Positions 20,872-30,909 of a DNA stretch of 64,000 nt are shown here, in pieces. This DNA comes from Rhynchopus sp. YZ270_cl-10. Its lineage: Eukaryota > Euglenozoa > Diplonemea > Diplonemida > Diplonemidae. Each line of letters opens with the position of its first letter. The first letter of the stretch is position 1. The position numbers were made by a program, and so were the translations under genes. The stretch covers positions 133,567-197,566 of the forward strand of contig OZ037931.1 of NCBI GenBank assembly GCA_964035575.1, written 5' to 3'. The notes below the pieces were generated by a model, which saw only the letters and a list, made by a program, of their open reading frames with translations, had not been told where the DNA came from and made no database searches.

Positions 20872-22446
20872 TAGGGGCCGCAGTCCCCTAAGGAAATTAT
20901 GTAACAATAATTCATTTTGCCACTTTTTGGCGTATAGTGGCCACAACCTGCAGAGAACCACCCCAGAATAGGTCAGAAACACCCTGTGAGGCAAAATTGG
21001 GTGAAAATTCGACTCTAGAATGTGAAAAAATGGGAAAAAATAGCAAAAAACTGGCTTTTTGGGGGTTTTGGCCATTTTGGCCAAAACCCCGATTTTTCAT
21101 GAAAAAACATGAAAAAACGCCAAATTCGATGTTTCAGAGAGTCATTTGAGACCTATTTTGCCCCAAAAACGTGCTTGGAGTCCATTCTCGCCTGTTTTTC
21201 ACATTTTTACGCCTTTTCTTTGGTGAATTTGGCCAAAATTTGGTCAAAATGACCCCCTGTCCACCCCCTGTGTACCCCCTGTCCAAGGCCAGGATTTTTC
21301 CCCTGGCCATCACATAAAGTAGGGTATGGTGCAAATTTTGGTATGTACCCCCCCAAAAAATGGTCTGCGGACCCAACGGAACCGTTTTTTTACCCTTTGG
21401 AGGACTCAGAAGCACTAGAAATGGGGAAAATGAGTGAAAAATTGCCCTCCCCCCCAGAGAGGGGGGTAGGGGCGGGTTTTGGGCTAAAAAATGCCAAATT
21501 AGGGCCGCCAGAGGCCTCTTGGGGTCACTCTCCTGTGGAAATCGTACTCCTAGGGGTCCTGTGGGCCTGATTTCGACGAGCTGCACCCTTTTGGGCCCCT
21601 CGAACCGATCTTGGTTTGAAATATTGAGTCGAATATGACCCCTGGACAGGGGGTAGACAGGGGTCATTTTGACCTCAAAACACCAAAAAACGGCCAAAAA
21701 AAGTACCTAAAGTGTCCAAAACAGGTCGGAATAGACTCACGGGACATCCCTGGGGTAGTTTTGTGTCCAAGCAGCTGTCATGATGTCGAAATTTTACAAT
21801 TTTTTTGAAAATTTGGTCAAAAATGGTCATTTGTCCCAAAATGGCCCAAATGGCCGGTTTGTGCTTTATTTTCCATTTTTTTGGTGTTTCTGGTAATCAG
21901 TCACCCAAAAAAAAGGACACATTTTTGCCATACCATACATATTTGTTCGGTTCCTCCCATTTTTTGTGCAATTTTTCGTGTTTTTTGCATTTTTTTTGCA
22001 TTTTTTTTGACCAAAACTTAGTGAAACTTAGTAAAACTTAGTGAAACTTAGGCAAAACTTAGTGAAACTTAGTGAAAATTTGCTGAAAATAACCCCAACA
22101 AAACCATTTCTTGAGCGGAATACCCCCCTGTATGGGTAATTGTGGTTGAAAATAGGTGCCTAGAACATGTTCTGAGTGGTTTTGGGGGTGAAATAGCCCC
22201 AAATACCCCCACAAAGCAAAAAATGTGCCAAAATTGGCCATTTTGCCCTAAATGGCCAAAAGGGCTGAAAATCCTATTTTTTCACACTTTTTTCACTTTC
22301 TGAGGTGCCAAACCATGAAATTCTGGGTCACACTGCCCCGGAAACCTATTTTGGGTGTCAGACACACCCTGAGGTGCCCACTAGATGCCCAAAAAATGAC
22401 GAAATAATTATTGTTACATAATTTCCTTAGGGGACTGCGGCCCCTA
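20872..22446. mobile_element. Non-autonomous TIR element, 1575 bp, inserted in a G tract
   Basis: The ends are perfect inverted repeats of 41 bp starting TAGGGGCCGCAGTCCCCTAA. Both flanks on the + strand are G runs (20849-20871 and 22447-22464), so they are direct repeats and not part of the inverted ends. This fits insertion into poly-G with a G-tract duplication. The end TAGGG fits the YARNG pattern of hAT ends. No transposase frame is visible. A further inverted pair lies inside (about 21240-21282 against 21642-21674, built of GACCCCCTGTCC-like blocks). Confidence 0.85.
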
Positions 22447-22464
22447 GGGGGGGGGGGGGGGGGG

Positions 22465-22797
22465 TGCGGGAGGGGGGGGGGAAACAGTGGAGGAAAAACC
22501 GATGTGTTGGACTCCGTAGAAGAACTCAACCGAACGCTCTGTGTATTGCTCTGCCTCCTGCTGGAGCTCATCCGGCACGGGCCTGTTCAGGCTCTGGATT
22601 GCCGGAAGGTGTAGACCTTCAACAGTGCTGCACCTACGACCGACGAAGCTCCCCCCCCGCTTCACAGCAAATACCAGCGGATCCTCCCAGGGAAAACGGA
22701 TCGGCGTGCCGTTGCGTCTATTCCATGGAGAGGATCGCGAGGCTGGCTTTGCCGTTGCGTCTATTTGGAGGATGTTCTGGCTTTGCCGTTGCGTCTA
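22465..22797 (-). pseudogene. Possible minus-strand coding remnant, unidentified
   Basis: On the minus strand an open frame runs without a stop from about 22795 to the G tract. Its middle part looks protein-like, with RFPWEDPLVFAVKRGG, LHLPAIQSLNRPVPDEL and RSVEFFYGVQHIGF, and it ends in a proline run encoded by the tract. On the far side of the TIR element, the minus strand at 20848-20783 reads ILINAYQDTSGFFFMYIVLL before a stop. I do not recognise a family, and chance is possible. If it is real, it is the only minus-strand coding sequence in the window and the element interrupted it. The first part overlaps three copies of a GCCGTTGCGTCTATT minisatellite. Confidence 0.3.
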
Positions 22798-24070
22798 TTC
22801 TTCTGTGGAGAGGATGTGCTGCTGGTGGATAGCGAAGAAGGTAGGTGGAGAGGGTGGACTCTTTTGTGAAGTGGGGGTTGTGGGGGTGGGTGGGGGTGAT
22901 GAGGCAGATGGGAGAGGTTGCAGGAAGGGGGAGAGTGGAATGTGCCTGTTCATCTGTTCGTTTTAGACGATCAGGTGATAAGGGATCATCTTACAACACC
23001 TTATTTTTGTTGCAAATCGGGATGTTCGTCATGCGATCAAACCCCTGTCGCGTCCTTTTGGAATCGTTCTGGGAGTGTATTCAGGTTTTTTTTTGAATCA
23101 ATGACCACTGTTTCAACGTGGATCATCGTGAAGAGAGAATGGACAGAATCCTTAGGTTTTTTGTTGTCAACCTGGTGTACACTCAGAAGGTCAAAAGGAC
23201 TTTTCTGAATTTCTTCACAAAAGGAGCTTTTTCCTCGGCTGGTAGATGTGCTCTCTACCGAGGAATCTAACGTTATCAGCATCCCCTTCCACCCTTCTAT
23301 TGACTACTGTGTTTGGTTTCCCCTTTTGTGGCAACGTAACGCGATGTCACACCCTCCCGATCCCTGTGGATATTGAAGGCTTTGGTTCATCTTACAAACG
23401 GGTTCTACGTTTTTTTTGGAAGACTCCGGGGGGGTTCGATAACCCGCGGAGTGCCTGCGTCCCTGCGTTTGCACTATCAACTTTTTTTGTGTGTCGTTCC
23501 TGACACCAGTTGGGGTGGTCGGTCTTATGGGCATCATCCACGGGCTTCGATGCTCAGGGGTATTTTGATCTGTTCTGCCCGCTCAACTCAACTCACAGAA
23601 CACTTCGCACACACCACGCTGAACACCACCTGGTGGGACAGCTATTGCGTTAGCTTGGGAGGTGTGGGGATTCCTGTGCGTCTGAGGGATATTGTCTGCG
23701 GTGTGTGCGGATGTGTCTCATAAGGCAATCGCCGCTTCAGTTGTCCTTTTACCGTGTAACGAGAAATTCTGGAACATTCTTGAACAAAAAACTACCGGGG
23801 GACATTTTTCCTGTTCCAGAAATTGTTCTGTTTTTGTACGGTGGAGTTCCGGCTGGTCTGCACAGGGTGTCACTGTCCTACTTTCCCGCCTTTTCTTGGC
23901 ATGGACAGCCACCCATACGTGCACTGCCACTGCCACTGTCACTGTCGCACAGAACACATCGTGCACGACTATCGATCTCTGGGGTACTCTATACTCTAGT
24001 AAATGCAAGACATATCTATCGTTAGGGTTTTCTTTCAAGCGTTGGGTACGGGAGTTCCTGTAAGCTCACA

Positions 24071-24262
24071 ACTCTTCAGCAGAAGGTAGGCAGATGATCG
24101 GTTGTGACTGCCCCCGTTCACACTACGGTACGGTCAAGCCATTAGGTTTCCTTTTTACACCTTCTGTTGTTGGCTGCAGGGTACTTTATGCTTTCATCCA
24201 GATGGCTGGCATCGTACGTGGGTTAGTCGAGGTGCCTGCATCGATAGCTAGTCTTTCTTTGG
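24071..24262 (+). repeat. Dispersed repeat R1, full-length copy A
   Basis: This is the longest form of R1. It starts ACTCTTCAGCAGAAGGTAGG, includes CGGTTGTGACTG, CACTACGGTACGGTCAAGCC and TGTTGTTGGCTGCAGGGTAC, and ends in GAGGTGCCTGCAT. 24071-24241 differs from 40714-40884 at only two positions by eye, which suggests recent copying. Confidence 0.8.
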
Positions 24263-24537
24263 CCACTTGGTTGTATTAGTGTAGACACCCCCGAGGATGT
24301 GCTTCACTATATTCTAAGCGCTTTTAGCCAATTGAACACTGGAAATTGTAACAAAAAATTACCTTTAGAGGGACATCTTCGATCGTATCGAAACCGGTCG
24401 CATTTGAAAGAACTTTGAAACGACACTGGTCAGTTTTGTTTTTTGTTTGTTTTGTTTGTTTGTTTGTTTGTTTTGTTTCAGTGCCTGCATCTGTCTGTGA
24501 ATGAGGTATTTACACTTTCAACTTCCCTTTGTTGTTC

Positions 24538-24650
24538 AGATGTAAACCCCCGAAATGGATGTCAGAGGACCGCATGGTTGGGGTCCACCTTCAGTGCATC
24601 GGTCATATGTCAAGGTACACTGTTCACGAGAGGGCTTTTGCATTTCAACC
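24538..24650 (+). repeat. Dispersed repeat R3, copy
   Basis: It shares GATGTAAACC, CGAAATGGATGTCAGAGGAC, GCATGGTTGGGGTCCACC and GGTACACTGTTCACGAGAGG with the copy at 4604-4725. An R5 segment (TGCCTGCGTCCGA... TTGCACTTT) follows. Confidence 0.7.
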
Positions 24651-25388
24651 AATGCCTGCGTCCGATGCCGTCCGAACGGTAACGTACTTGCACTTTTTAG
24701 CTTCTCTCTTTCACAGTCAAAATTTTGTTTTGTTTTTTTTGTGAGGAAGTGTTCTTCTGTCTCCCTTTGCCCCTACAGTGAAATATTTTTTGGTTGCCCT
24801 CTCATGTGCAACTTCCACTTTCCTAGAAATCACTCCAGAAGCCTGGGTGGTCTGTGATGCTTCACTGTGGGAGGGGGAGGGTTTAAGTTATGTTCAAAAA
24901 TCAGTTTTTGGGCACTTCTTCAGTGACCGAACCATCGTTTAATGTATGGGAGTGACCTGCATTTTTGGAACACTGCCAACGTCATGACCAGGTGTTTGGC
25001 ACGTCATATGATGTGCTAATGCCACGTTGAGACATGTCAAATGGCGTGTCAAGTCCTGACCATGTCACCGTGCATTTTCTGGTAGAACCTATACCAACCC
25101 CTAAGCTAAATAACTTGAGAGATTCTCAAAAACTCCGCGTGCGTTTTTTAAACTTTACTTTACAATAAAACAAAACAAAAACTCCCCCGATCAGTGGGAT
25201 GCCGGTATACTGTTGACAGTTTATCGTCACGTTTACATCATAAGTTGCAGTGAAAAGGGTGACGGAGTGGCTTAGGTATCTTAGAGATGCATGTCCAGAG
25301 GTGTGTGCATCTTTCAAAATTTCCCTTCTTTTTTTTTTCAAGGTGACCAAGCACGAAAAGCTTAGATTCATCTTATACCCTGGTTTTT

Positions 25389-25553
25389 GTCACCTCATGA
25401 AGGAGGAAATAGAAACAAAGCATTTTTGAACACACTTTTGCGGTTCTGGGTGTAGAGCCACTCTTCACCAAACAGGTCGAGGTGTCGTGCGTTTCACCAC
25501 AACCTCTCCCATGGGGGGGTTTTTTTTTTGTGTGAATACGTGTTAAGTTTCTA
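25389..25553 (+). repeat. Dispersed repeat R4, copy 2
   Basis: It begins GTCACCTCATGAAGGAGG directly after an R2 hairpin (25340-25375), and carries GAACACACTTTTGCGG, AAACAGGTCGAGGTG and CTCCCATGGG. The left arm of the GCGGTTC hairpin is present, but the right arm is altered here. Confidence 0.75.
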
Positions 25554-25803
25554 TTTTCCTGCATTCGTACAGTGGGTCAGTCGGAGGTGCCTGCATCAAC
25601 AACTGCCATTTTCTTCTTCTCAACTTCCATCCTTTTGTGTCTTTTGAGAGACACATCCATCTTCAAGTTTCCCCCCTTTTCCCTCTTCTCTCTTTCTCCT
25701 CTTTCCCTCCCTCAGCGCAAATTGTTGCTGATTTGCTATTTTGGTGAACTGAATAGACGGCTCAGATCATCCTACCCAACTTCCTCTCTCTTTTAATGAC
25801 CTT

Positions 25804-25840
25804 AAGGTGACTAAGCACGAGAGGCTTAGGGTCATCTTAT
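25804..25840 (+). repeat. R2 hairpin, copy
   Basis: AAGGTGACTAAGC, loop ACGAGAG, then GCTTAGGGTCATCTTATAAA. This is close to the apparent consensus. A diverged R2 copy lies at 25911-25945 (GATGACTATGC...GCTTAAGATCACC). Confidence 0.8.
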
Positions 25841-25956
25841 AAACTTCTCTTTAATGACCGAACCCTAAACTAGGCAAATTATGTTATGTAAGTCATTTTT
25901 CAAAACTAATGATGACTATGCATGAAGTGAGGCTTAAGATCACCTAATTTTTTTTT

Positions 25957-26125
25957 GTCACCTCATGAAGGAGGAAATAGAAACAATTTTTTGAACACAC
26001 TTTTGCGGTTCTAGGGACGAACCGCGCTGCAGAAGATCCACCTCCTCACCCAAACAGGTCGAGGTGTGTGCGTTTCACCACAACACCTCTCCCATGGGTT
26101 TTATCGTGTGATGAGTGTTAAGTTT
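25957..26125 (+). repeat. Dispersed repeat R4, copy 3
   Basis: It carries the best-preserved R4 stem, GCGGTTC (loop TAGGGAC) GAACCGC near 26011-26031. CTGCAGAAG, CAGGTCGAGGTG and CCCATGGGTTTTATCGTG follow. It also lies directly after an R2 hairpin, as copy 2 does. Confidence 0.8.
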
Positions 26126-26861
26126 CTCCTCCTTCTTTTCTTTCTAAGAAAAAAAAACATTGTCTGTGCAGACGTCCGTACGTGTTACTTGCTGTGTGTA
26201 TTGTTATTGTTGCTGCGTGGTTCGTATCGTCTTGTTTAACTTCATTTCTTTCATCCCATTGAATTCTTCCTCTCCGAGGGAGTGATCTGTATCACAGTAG
26301 CGGAACTGCCATTTGGAAAGGGCTAAAAAAAACCCCCCTCCTTTCTTAGCATTTTCAGCAATCCAAAAAAAACCAGCCTTAGTATTTGACCCCTGCAAAA
26401 CACGAACCCTCCCGCCCGGAAGAGTCTCTCGTGCCTCGAGAAAGTAGGGGTTATCTGGAAGCCTTTTTTTTTTTGTTGGCGCCAACGGCCTGTGTGTCCT
26501 TGTCCGCATTGGACAGCATGATTGGCAGAAGTAGCCATCCATTGATGCTACTGTGTATTCAGGGGCCAGTAGGGACACCGTACCCTGCAGAGAGGGCTGC
26601 AAAGGTTGCAGACACCGAGAGGTGATGCAGGTGGACGAGGGGTTAACGGTGCAGGTATCCGAATGGACAGAGGAAAAGGAGGCGTTTTGTCATGGATGCA
26701 GTGCAGATGCCGTGTGTGTACTATACACGGGAGACGCTGCAGGAAATTCTGTCCCGGTGGGTGCTTACCGATGGGTGCTGTCCAAGGCAACAGGAAAGCC
26801 CCATATCGCACTTATTGTGTGTCATGTGGGAGGGAAAAAATGCCTAACACTGTTACAGTAC

Positions 26862-27009
26862 TGGTGTGGCTGAAGGGGGGTTGCTATTTTTGGGCTATTT
26901 TCTGCTATTTTCTGCTATTCTGGGCCTCTGGATTTTTTTTGGTGGTGTGGCTGAAGGGAGGTGCTATTTTGTGCTACTTTCTGCTATTTTGGGGTCGTCA
27001 GCCACACCA
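26862..27009. mobile_element. Small MITE, TIR TGGTGTGGCTGA, 5-bp target duplication
   Basis: The left end is TGGTGTGGCTGA and the right end is TCAGCCACACCA. The flanks are AGTAC at 26857-26861 and 27010-27014. The left-end sequence is repeated internally near 26943 (GTGTGGCTGAAGGGAGG), so the element contains a partial duplication or a nested copy. The interior is made of CTATTTT and TGCTATTTTGTGCTA blocks. A second family member is at 55089-55186. Confidence 0.85.
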
Positions 27010-27244
27010 AGTACGATACTGTTATTTTCATGACATACCTCCTTCCTGCCCGGAGGGATGTTACCTTCCTCTCCCAGTTGTTTATACCGCGGCTGTGATG
27101 CAAGATTCACCCATTTTTTCCCCCTCTCTTTTTTTGTGTCATGAGATTTCATGTACAACAAACATTACAAGGTTGAGTGTCTCTGCGATCTTATATGTTC
27201 TTTCAAGCCATTGTTTTTTTGTTGTGTTATCAAGCATTGACGAA

Positions 27245-27411
27245 TAGAAATGGAAAACGACGGATGGTGCGTGCCCGCTTTAGCGTATTGGTTTTCCACT
27301 AACATCACTCACATTCATCAGTGAAAAACACAAACCTTTTGCGGTGCGATAAACGAAAAAGTGTTTTCTTTATTTCATTTAACTGTCATATCCTGAAGTC
27401 GTTTTCTATTT
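27245..27411. repeat. Repeat R7, uninterrupted copy (empty site)
   Basis: The ends are short inverted repeats (TAGAAATGGAAAACGAC against GTCGTTTTCTATTT). Internal landmarks are GTGCCCGCTTTAGCG, CACTAACATCACTCAC and CATTCATCAGTG. The second copy, 50431-52256, is the same sequence split at ATTCATCAG by a 1646-bp element. Confidence 0.8.
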
Positions 27412-27633
27412 TTTTCCCTTATTTTCTTGAGAACCATGTGTCTGCGTCCGATGAACGGTGAGGCGTTTGCACTTTCAACTTCTCTTTTTTCTTGCATGAA
27501 GTGTGATTAGAAACTAAACCGATAAGTATGCATTCATTTGTTACTCACGCCTTTTCCCTTTTGTTTGCCCCCTGTCAACCAAACGCGTGCGCCGCACAGG
27601 CTGATAACCTGGCTGCGATCAACGAAAAAGACA

Positions 27634-27739
27634 TACCGTATTCGTACAAAGTATCGACCGTAATAATGTTCGACCTTTTTCAAGATTTTTTTTTCTGGAA
27701 GTTCGACCTTTTTTACGAACATTTTTTACGAATATAGTA
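27634..27739. repeat. Foldback, ACCGTAATAATGTT family, copy 1
   Basis: It starts TACCGTATTCGTAC and ends TACGAATATAGTA, roughly complementary, with CGACCGTAATAATGTTCGAC near the centre-left. It resembles 49834-49941, where the terminal arms have a different sequence (TACCGTAAATGTAA) but the core ACCGTAATAATGTT is the same. Confidence 0.5.
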
Positions 27740-28317
27740 GACGTGGTGTAAGTGAGCAACATAAAATGAGTGAGACAAACAAGGTTTAGTTTTGTTTTCA
27801 GTACCTGCGTACCGCCGGTGTACGGTGAGGCGTTTGCACCTTTGACTTAGACTTCTCTTTTATTTTCTTTTTTTTTGCTTGAAAATTTCATTGGGTGATT
27901 GGCGAGCCACTTTAATCTCTTCCAGTGTTTGCATTTATTATAGTAGAACCTCCCGAGAGTAGGAAGAAGGCAAAAAGAAGAAGAAAACGAGAGTTTTTTG
28001 AACAAAAATATAGAACAAACACCCCAAAAATTATTTGATGTTTGTCGTTTTTGCTCACCATTGTTTTATTTTGTTGATATTGAGAGGGGGGAAACAAATA
28101 CCCGAATTGTAGGTTTTAATCGCACTTTAAAAGAACCGTGTGTTGTTTATGTGTTATGTTCATCGTTTCTTAATTCTTTCAAAAAAGAAAACAACCATTT
28201 TAATACGTTTTTTTATCACCGCACAGTTCTTTTCCCACCGATTCTACAATCGGTGTTGCCTTTTTTTGTCTTTCCCCTCTCGACTTCCTTCTCAACCCAT
28301 TAGTGTACACAACAACA

Positions 28318-28965
28318 ATGTTGTTATTCGCGGTAGTGTTTTCCTCTGTGTGTGCCGGGACCGTGAAGTGGACTGGCATCCAGGGGGACACAATGTGGCA
28401 CACACCCTCTAATTGGTACCCAGCTGCGGTTCCTGTGGAGGGGGATGATGTGGTCATTGACGATGCACAGAGACAGGACGCGACTGTCCTGGTCACCAAC
28501 ACGACGCGGGTTCGCTCTTTGGCGATGGGTTCGTCTTCGTCGTTCAAAGCACACCTCAGGATCCTCGGTCCAGGGTCACTGACAGTGGATACCTCTGCGA
28601 AGGTGCACGACAACGGCATGCTTGAGATCAACAACGGCGGGCTGTTGATGTGTCAGGACGTGACGGTGACTGGCTACTTCGCTTTCCTCTCGGGGACGTG
28701 TCATGCGAACATGAAGATCTCTGGTGTTGCAGACTTCGGTACAGACGCAGCCAAGGCCTTCAAGAGCACGGTCATGGCGATCGACTCTGTCAGAACTGTC
28801 CTAGCAACAGGCACGCTGACCTTCGACAACACGACAGTGACGTCGATCTCAGGCATGCTGTCTCACACAAAACGGCTCCTATTCTCTTCAGCAGGCGACG
28901 CGCCAAGCCGCTTCACAGTAAACGGCTTTTCATGGTCCTCCGAGGAAGGCACCATACGGGTCTGA
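28318..28965 (+). CDS. Small secreted beta-rich protein, unidentified
   Basis: The protein has 215 residues. It begins with a probable signal peptide (MLLFAVVFSSVCA). The mature part opens with an aromatic and proline pattern, TMWHTPSNW...VP..GDDVVIDD, followed by many short alternating hydrophobic and polar stretches rich in G, S, T and V (LRILGPGSLTVDTSAKV, LEINNGGLLMCQDVTVTG). That kind of pattern is seen in secreted proteins with right-handed beta-helix or G8-like folds. The function is unknown. I prefer the ATG at 28318 to one at 28303, because a TTAG acceptor-like site ends at 28303. The next gene starts only 181 bp after its stop. Confidence 0.75.
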   Translation: MLLFAVVFSSVCAGTVKWTGIQGDTMWHTPSNWYPAAVPVEGDDVVIDDAQRQDATVLVTNTTRVRSLAMGSSSSFKAHLRILGPGSLTVDTSAKVHDNGMLEINNGGLLMCQDVTVTGYFAFLSGTCHANMKISGVADFGTDAAKAFKSTVMAIDSVRTVLATGTLTFDNTTVTSISGMLSHTKRLLFSSAGDAPSRFTVNGFSWSSEEGTIRV

Positions 28966-29145
28966 CAAACCTTACAACGTTCGGGGGGTCGGGGCGGGGC
29001 TGTTTCATTTTATCCAATCTTTTTTTCCGCGCAATATTACTTCGTACCCCCTTAGATACATTCTCTACCTTTTTTTTTAACTTCCTCTTCTCCCCCCTTC
29101 CCTTCTCCCTTCTCCCTCCCAACCACCATCCAGGGTAGCAGCATC

Positions 29146-30909
29146 ATGGCGTTCAGTGCAGGGATCAAGCTGCAAGGGGTAGACTACATTGCTCCAGCAC
29201 AGGAGTGTGTTTTGCCGTTGAAGACCGATTTGAAGGATGAGGGCGGGGGTGAGGTGGCGAGACACGAGAAGGGGAAGGAGGAGACTGTGAAGTTGCAGCT
29301 GGCGGACTGTCTTGCGTGCAGCGGGTGTGTCACTACTGCAGAGACGATGCTTGTCCAGGAACAGTCGCTACCACGATTATACGAGGCCCTCGAGGCGGCT
29401 GGACGGTACCAACGCACGGAGGTAGGGATGTCGCGGGGTGACGCACATAGACAGACATCGTCGACCACACAGACAGCACCTGTCCCCGCACCTGCCACAG
29501 AGGCGCCGCCGAAGCCGAGGAAGCTCTTTGCCGCATCGCTGTCGCCACAAAGCATCTCCTCCATCGCAGCACTCTACCGCTGCAGCAGCACCGAGGCATA
29601 TGCAAGGATTGTGCACGCATTTAAAGCAAAGCTGCATGTGGACATCGTGGTCGACCTCCTCTGGGCCAACACGCTTGCACTCCACGAAACGTCGGCAGAA
29701 GTGCTCAACCTGTTGAATGTGCGTGACAGCATCGGGGATGCGCAGCTCCCTCTGGTGACCTCAGCATGCCCAGGGCTTGTCTGTCATGCAGAGAAGCGTG
29801 AAAGCCACCTAGTAGACCATCTCTCGCATGTGCAGTCTGCGCAGACAACGTTCGGCAAGCTCCTAAAGAGCATGGTCGTCGATTTGTATAATAAAAGCGA
29901 AGAAGCAACGTTGCACCCTGCCGATGTGTACCATGTGTCGGTGCAGCCCTGTTATGACCGCAAGCTTGAGGCGAGTAGGAAGGAGCATCAAGAGACGTTC
30001 ACTGTGGATGGGGAGGAGGTGGTGGTGAAGTGCACGGATCTGGTCATTGCCACGCATGAGCTGCACGATCTGTTGCAGGATGTGCTGTGCTTTGAGCCGG
30101 GGCAGGAGGGCATGCAGCTGACGTTGCAGGATGAGATCCGTCTGTTCAGAGACTCCTGTGAAGAGCCTCTTACGGAAGGCGCGCTCTTCGGCCCGTCCGC
30201 AGCACTCCCACGCCCCAAGCCTGACAACGGCGTGCCTGACGACCTGGACGACAAAGCCGTCCTCCTCGAGGGTAGTGGCGGCTACGCAGTAGGTGTCGTG
30301 AAGGACGTCGCCAAGCACTACGGTCTCAGCTGGGAGCTCACCCTGCGTGACTTCAGCAAGGACTACGCCGCTATGCGTCTAGCAGAGACGAAAGGCCAGG
30401 AGGGCCTGCTAGTAGAAAAGAAGCGTGGGAAGTACGACATCTTCACTCTCATTATCGGTGGCCAGCCGCGTTTTAAAGCTGCAATTGCGAACGGCTTCCA
30501 TTTGATAACCAGTCTGACGAAGACACGTCGTGGCAGGAAGGATCAGAAATACGAATATAAGGAGTACGACTTTGTGGAGCTGATGGCGTGCGGTGGGGGG
30601 TGTGGCAATGGACAGGGCCAGGTACGTCCTAGCTCTCAGTTGGATGCGCGGGAGTTGAACAGCTCACTGTTGGTTCGTGTCAACAGTTTGTTACATGAGT
30701 TGCTTCAGGCCGCACATATGTCCACATCCGTCGAGGTGCCTGGCACGTTCCCCCCCTCCTCATCGCTCTCTGCCGAAAAAATCTACAGCTACATCGGTGG
30801 TGGTGTGCTCTCAGACTCGGCCAAAAAATACCTTCACACCACCTTCAGCAAGCTGGACGACGCTAATGTCCCAGCCCAACCCCCCACCCTTGCCCAAATC
30901 GATTGGTGA
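29146..30909 (+). CDS. NAR1: NAR1/CIAO3-like cytosolic Fe-S assembly factor
   Basis: This 587-residue, single-exon protein belongs to the iron-only hydrogenase-like family, which passes Fe-S clusters to the targeting complex of the cytosolic iron-sulfur assembly pathway. The N-terminal cluster ligands are C21 (APAQEC) and C55, C58, C61 (DCLACSGC). The ligands of the second, H-cluster-like site are C208 (TSACPG), C269 (VQPCYDRKLEA), C482 and C486 (MACGGGCGNGQ). Other family blocks are LPLVTSACPGLVCHAEK and YDFVELMACGGGC. The protein ends -QIDW, fitting the C-terminal [LIM]-[DES]-[WF] signal of pathway clients. A threonine/alanine/proline-rich linker lies about 104-125. The start is the first ATG after a CCAG acceptor-like site ending at 29133. 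Confidence 0.95.
   Translation: MAFSAGIKLQGVDYIAPAQECVLPLKTDLKDEGGGEVARHEKGKEETVKLQLADCLACSGCVTTAETMLVQEQSLPRLYEALEAAGRYQRTEVGMSRGDAHRQTSSTTQTAPVPAPATEAPPKPRKLFAASLSPQSISSIAALYRCSSTEAYARIVHAFKAKLHVDIVVDLLWANTLALHETSAEVLNLLNVRDSIGDAQLPLVTSACPGLVCHAEKRESHLVDHLSHVQSAQTTFGKLLKSMVVDLYNKSEEATLHPADVYHVSVQPCYDRKLEASRKEHQETFTVDGEEVVVKCTDLVIATHELHDLLQDVLCFEPGQEGMQLTLQDEIRLFRDSCEEPLTEGALFGPSAALPRPKPDNGVPDDLDDKAVLLEGSGGYAVGVVKDVAKHYGLSWELTLRDFSKDYAAMRLAETKGQEGLLVEKKRGKYDIFTLIIGGQPRFKAAIANGFHLITSLTKTRRGRKDQKYEYKEYDFVELMACGGGCGNGQGQVRPSSQLDARELNSSLLVRVNSLLHELLQAAHMSTSVEVPGTFPPSSSLSAEKIYSYIGGGVLSDSAKKYLHTTFSKLDDANVPAQPPTLAQIDW

Larger units (their letters stand above)
20421..28317. other. Repeat-rich block between the array and the next gene
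   Basis: No + strand gene is supported. It contains a TIR element in a G tract (20849-22464), a possible minus-strand coding remnant (22465-22797), and R2 hairpins at 22972-22992, 25340-25375, 25804-25840 and 25911-25945. R8 occurs in reverse orientation at 24275-24318, with R1 at 24071-24262 and R3 at 24538-24650. R5 sequences lie at 23425-23490, 24478-24535, 24650-24715, 27437-27490 and 27800-27858. There are two R4 copies, a small MITE at 26862-27009, R7 at 27245-27411 and a foldback at 27634-27739. Confidence 0.55.

Noticed and set aside
24954-25080. Foldback around GACCTGCATTTTTGG and CATGTCACCGTGCATTTTC
   Set aside because: Complementarity is patchy and no ends or duplications could be defined.
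28966-29145. Possible intron joining the small secreted protein to NAR1
   Set aside because: The sequence after the last codon is GTCTGA, unlike the GTAT-type donors here. NAR1 starts with its own typical N-terminus, so two genes are more likely.
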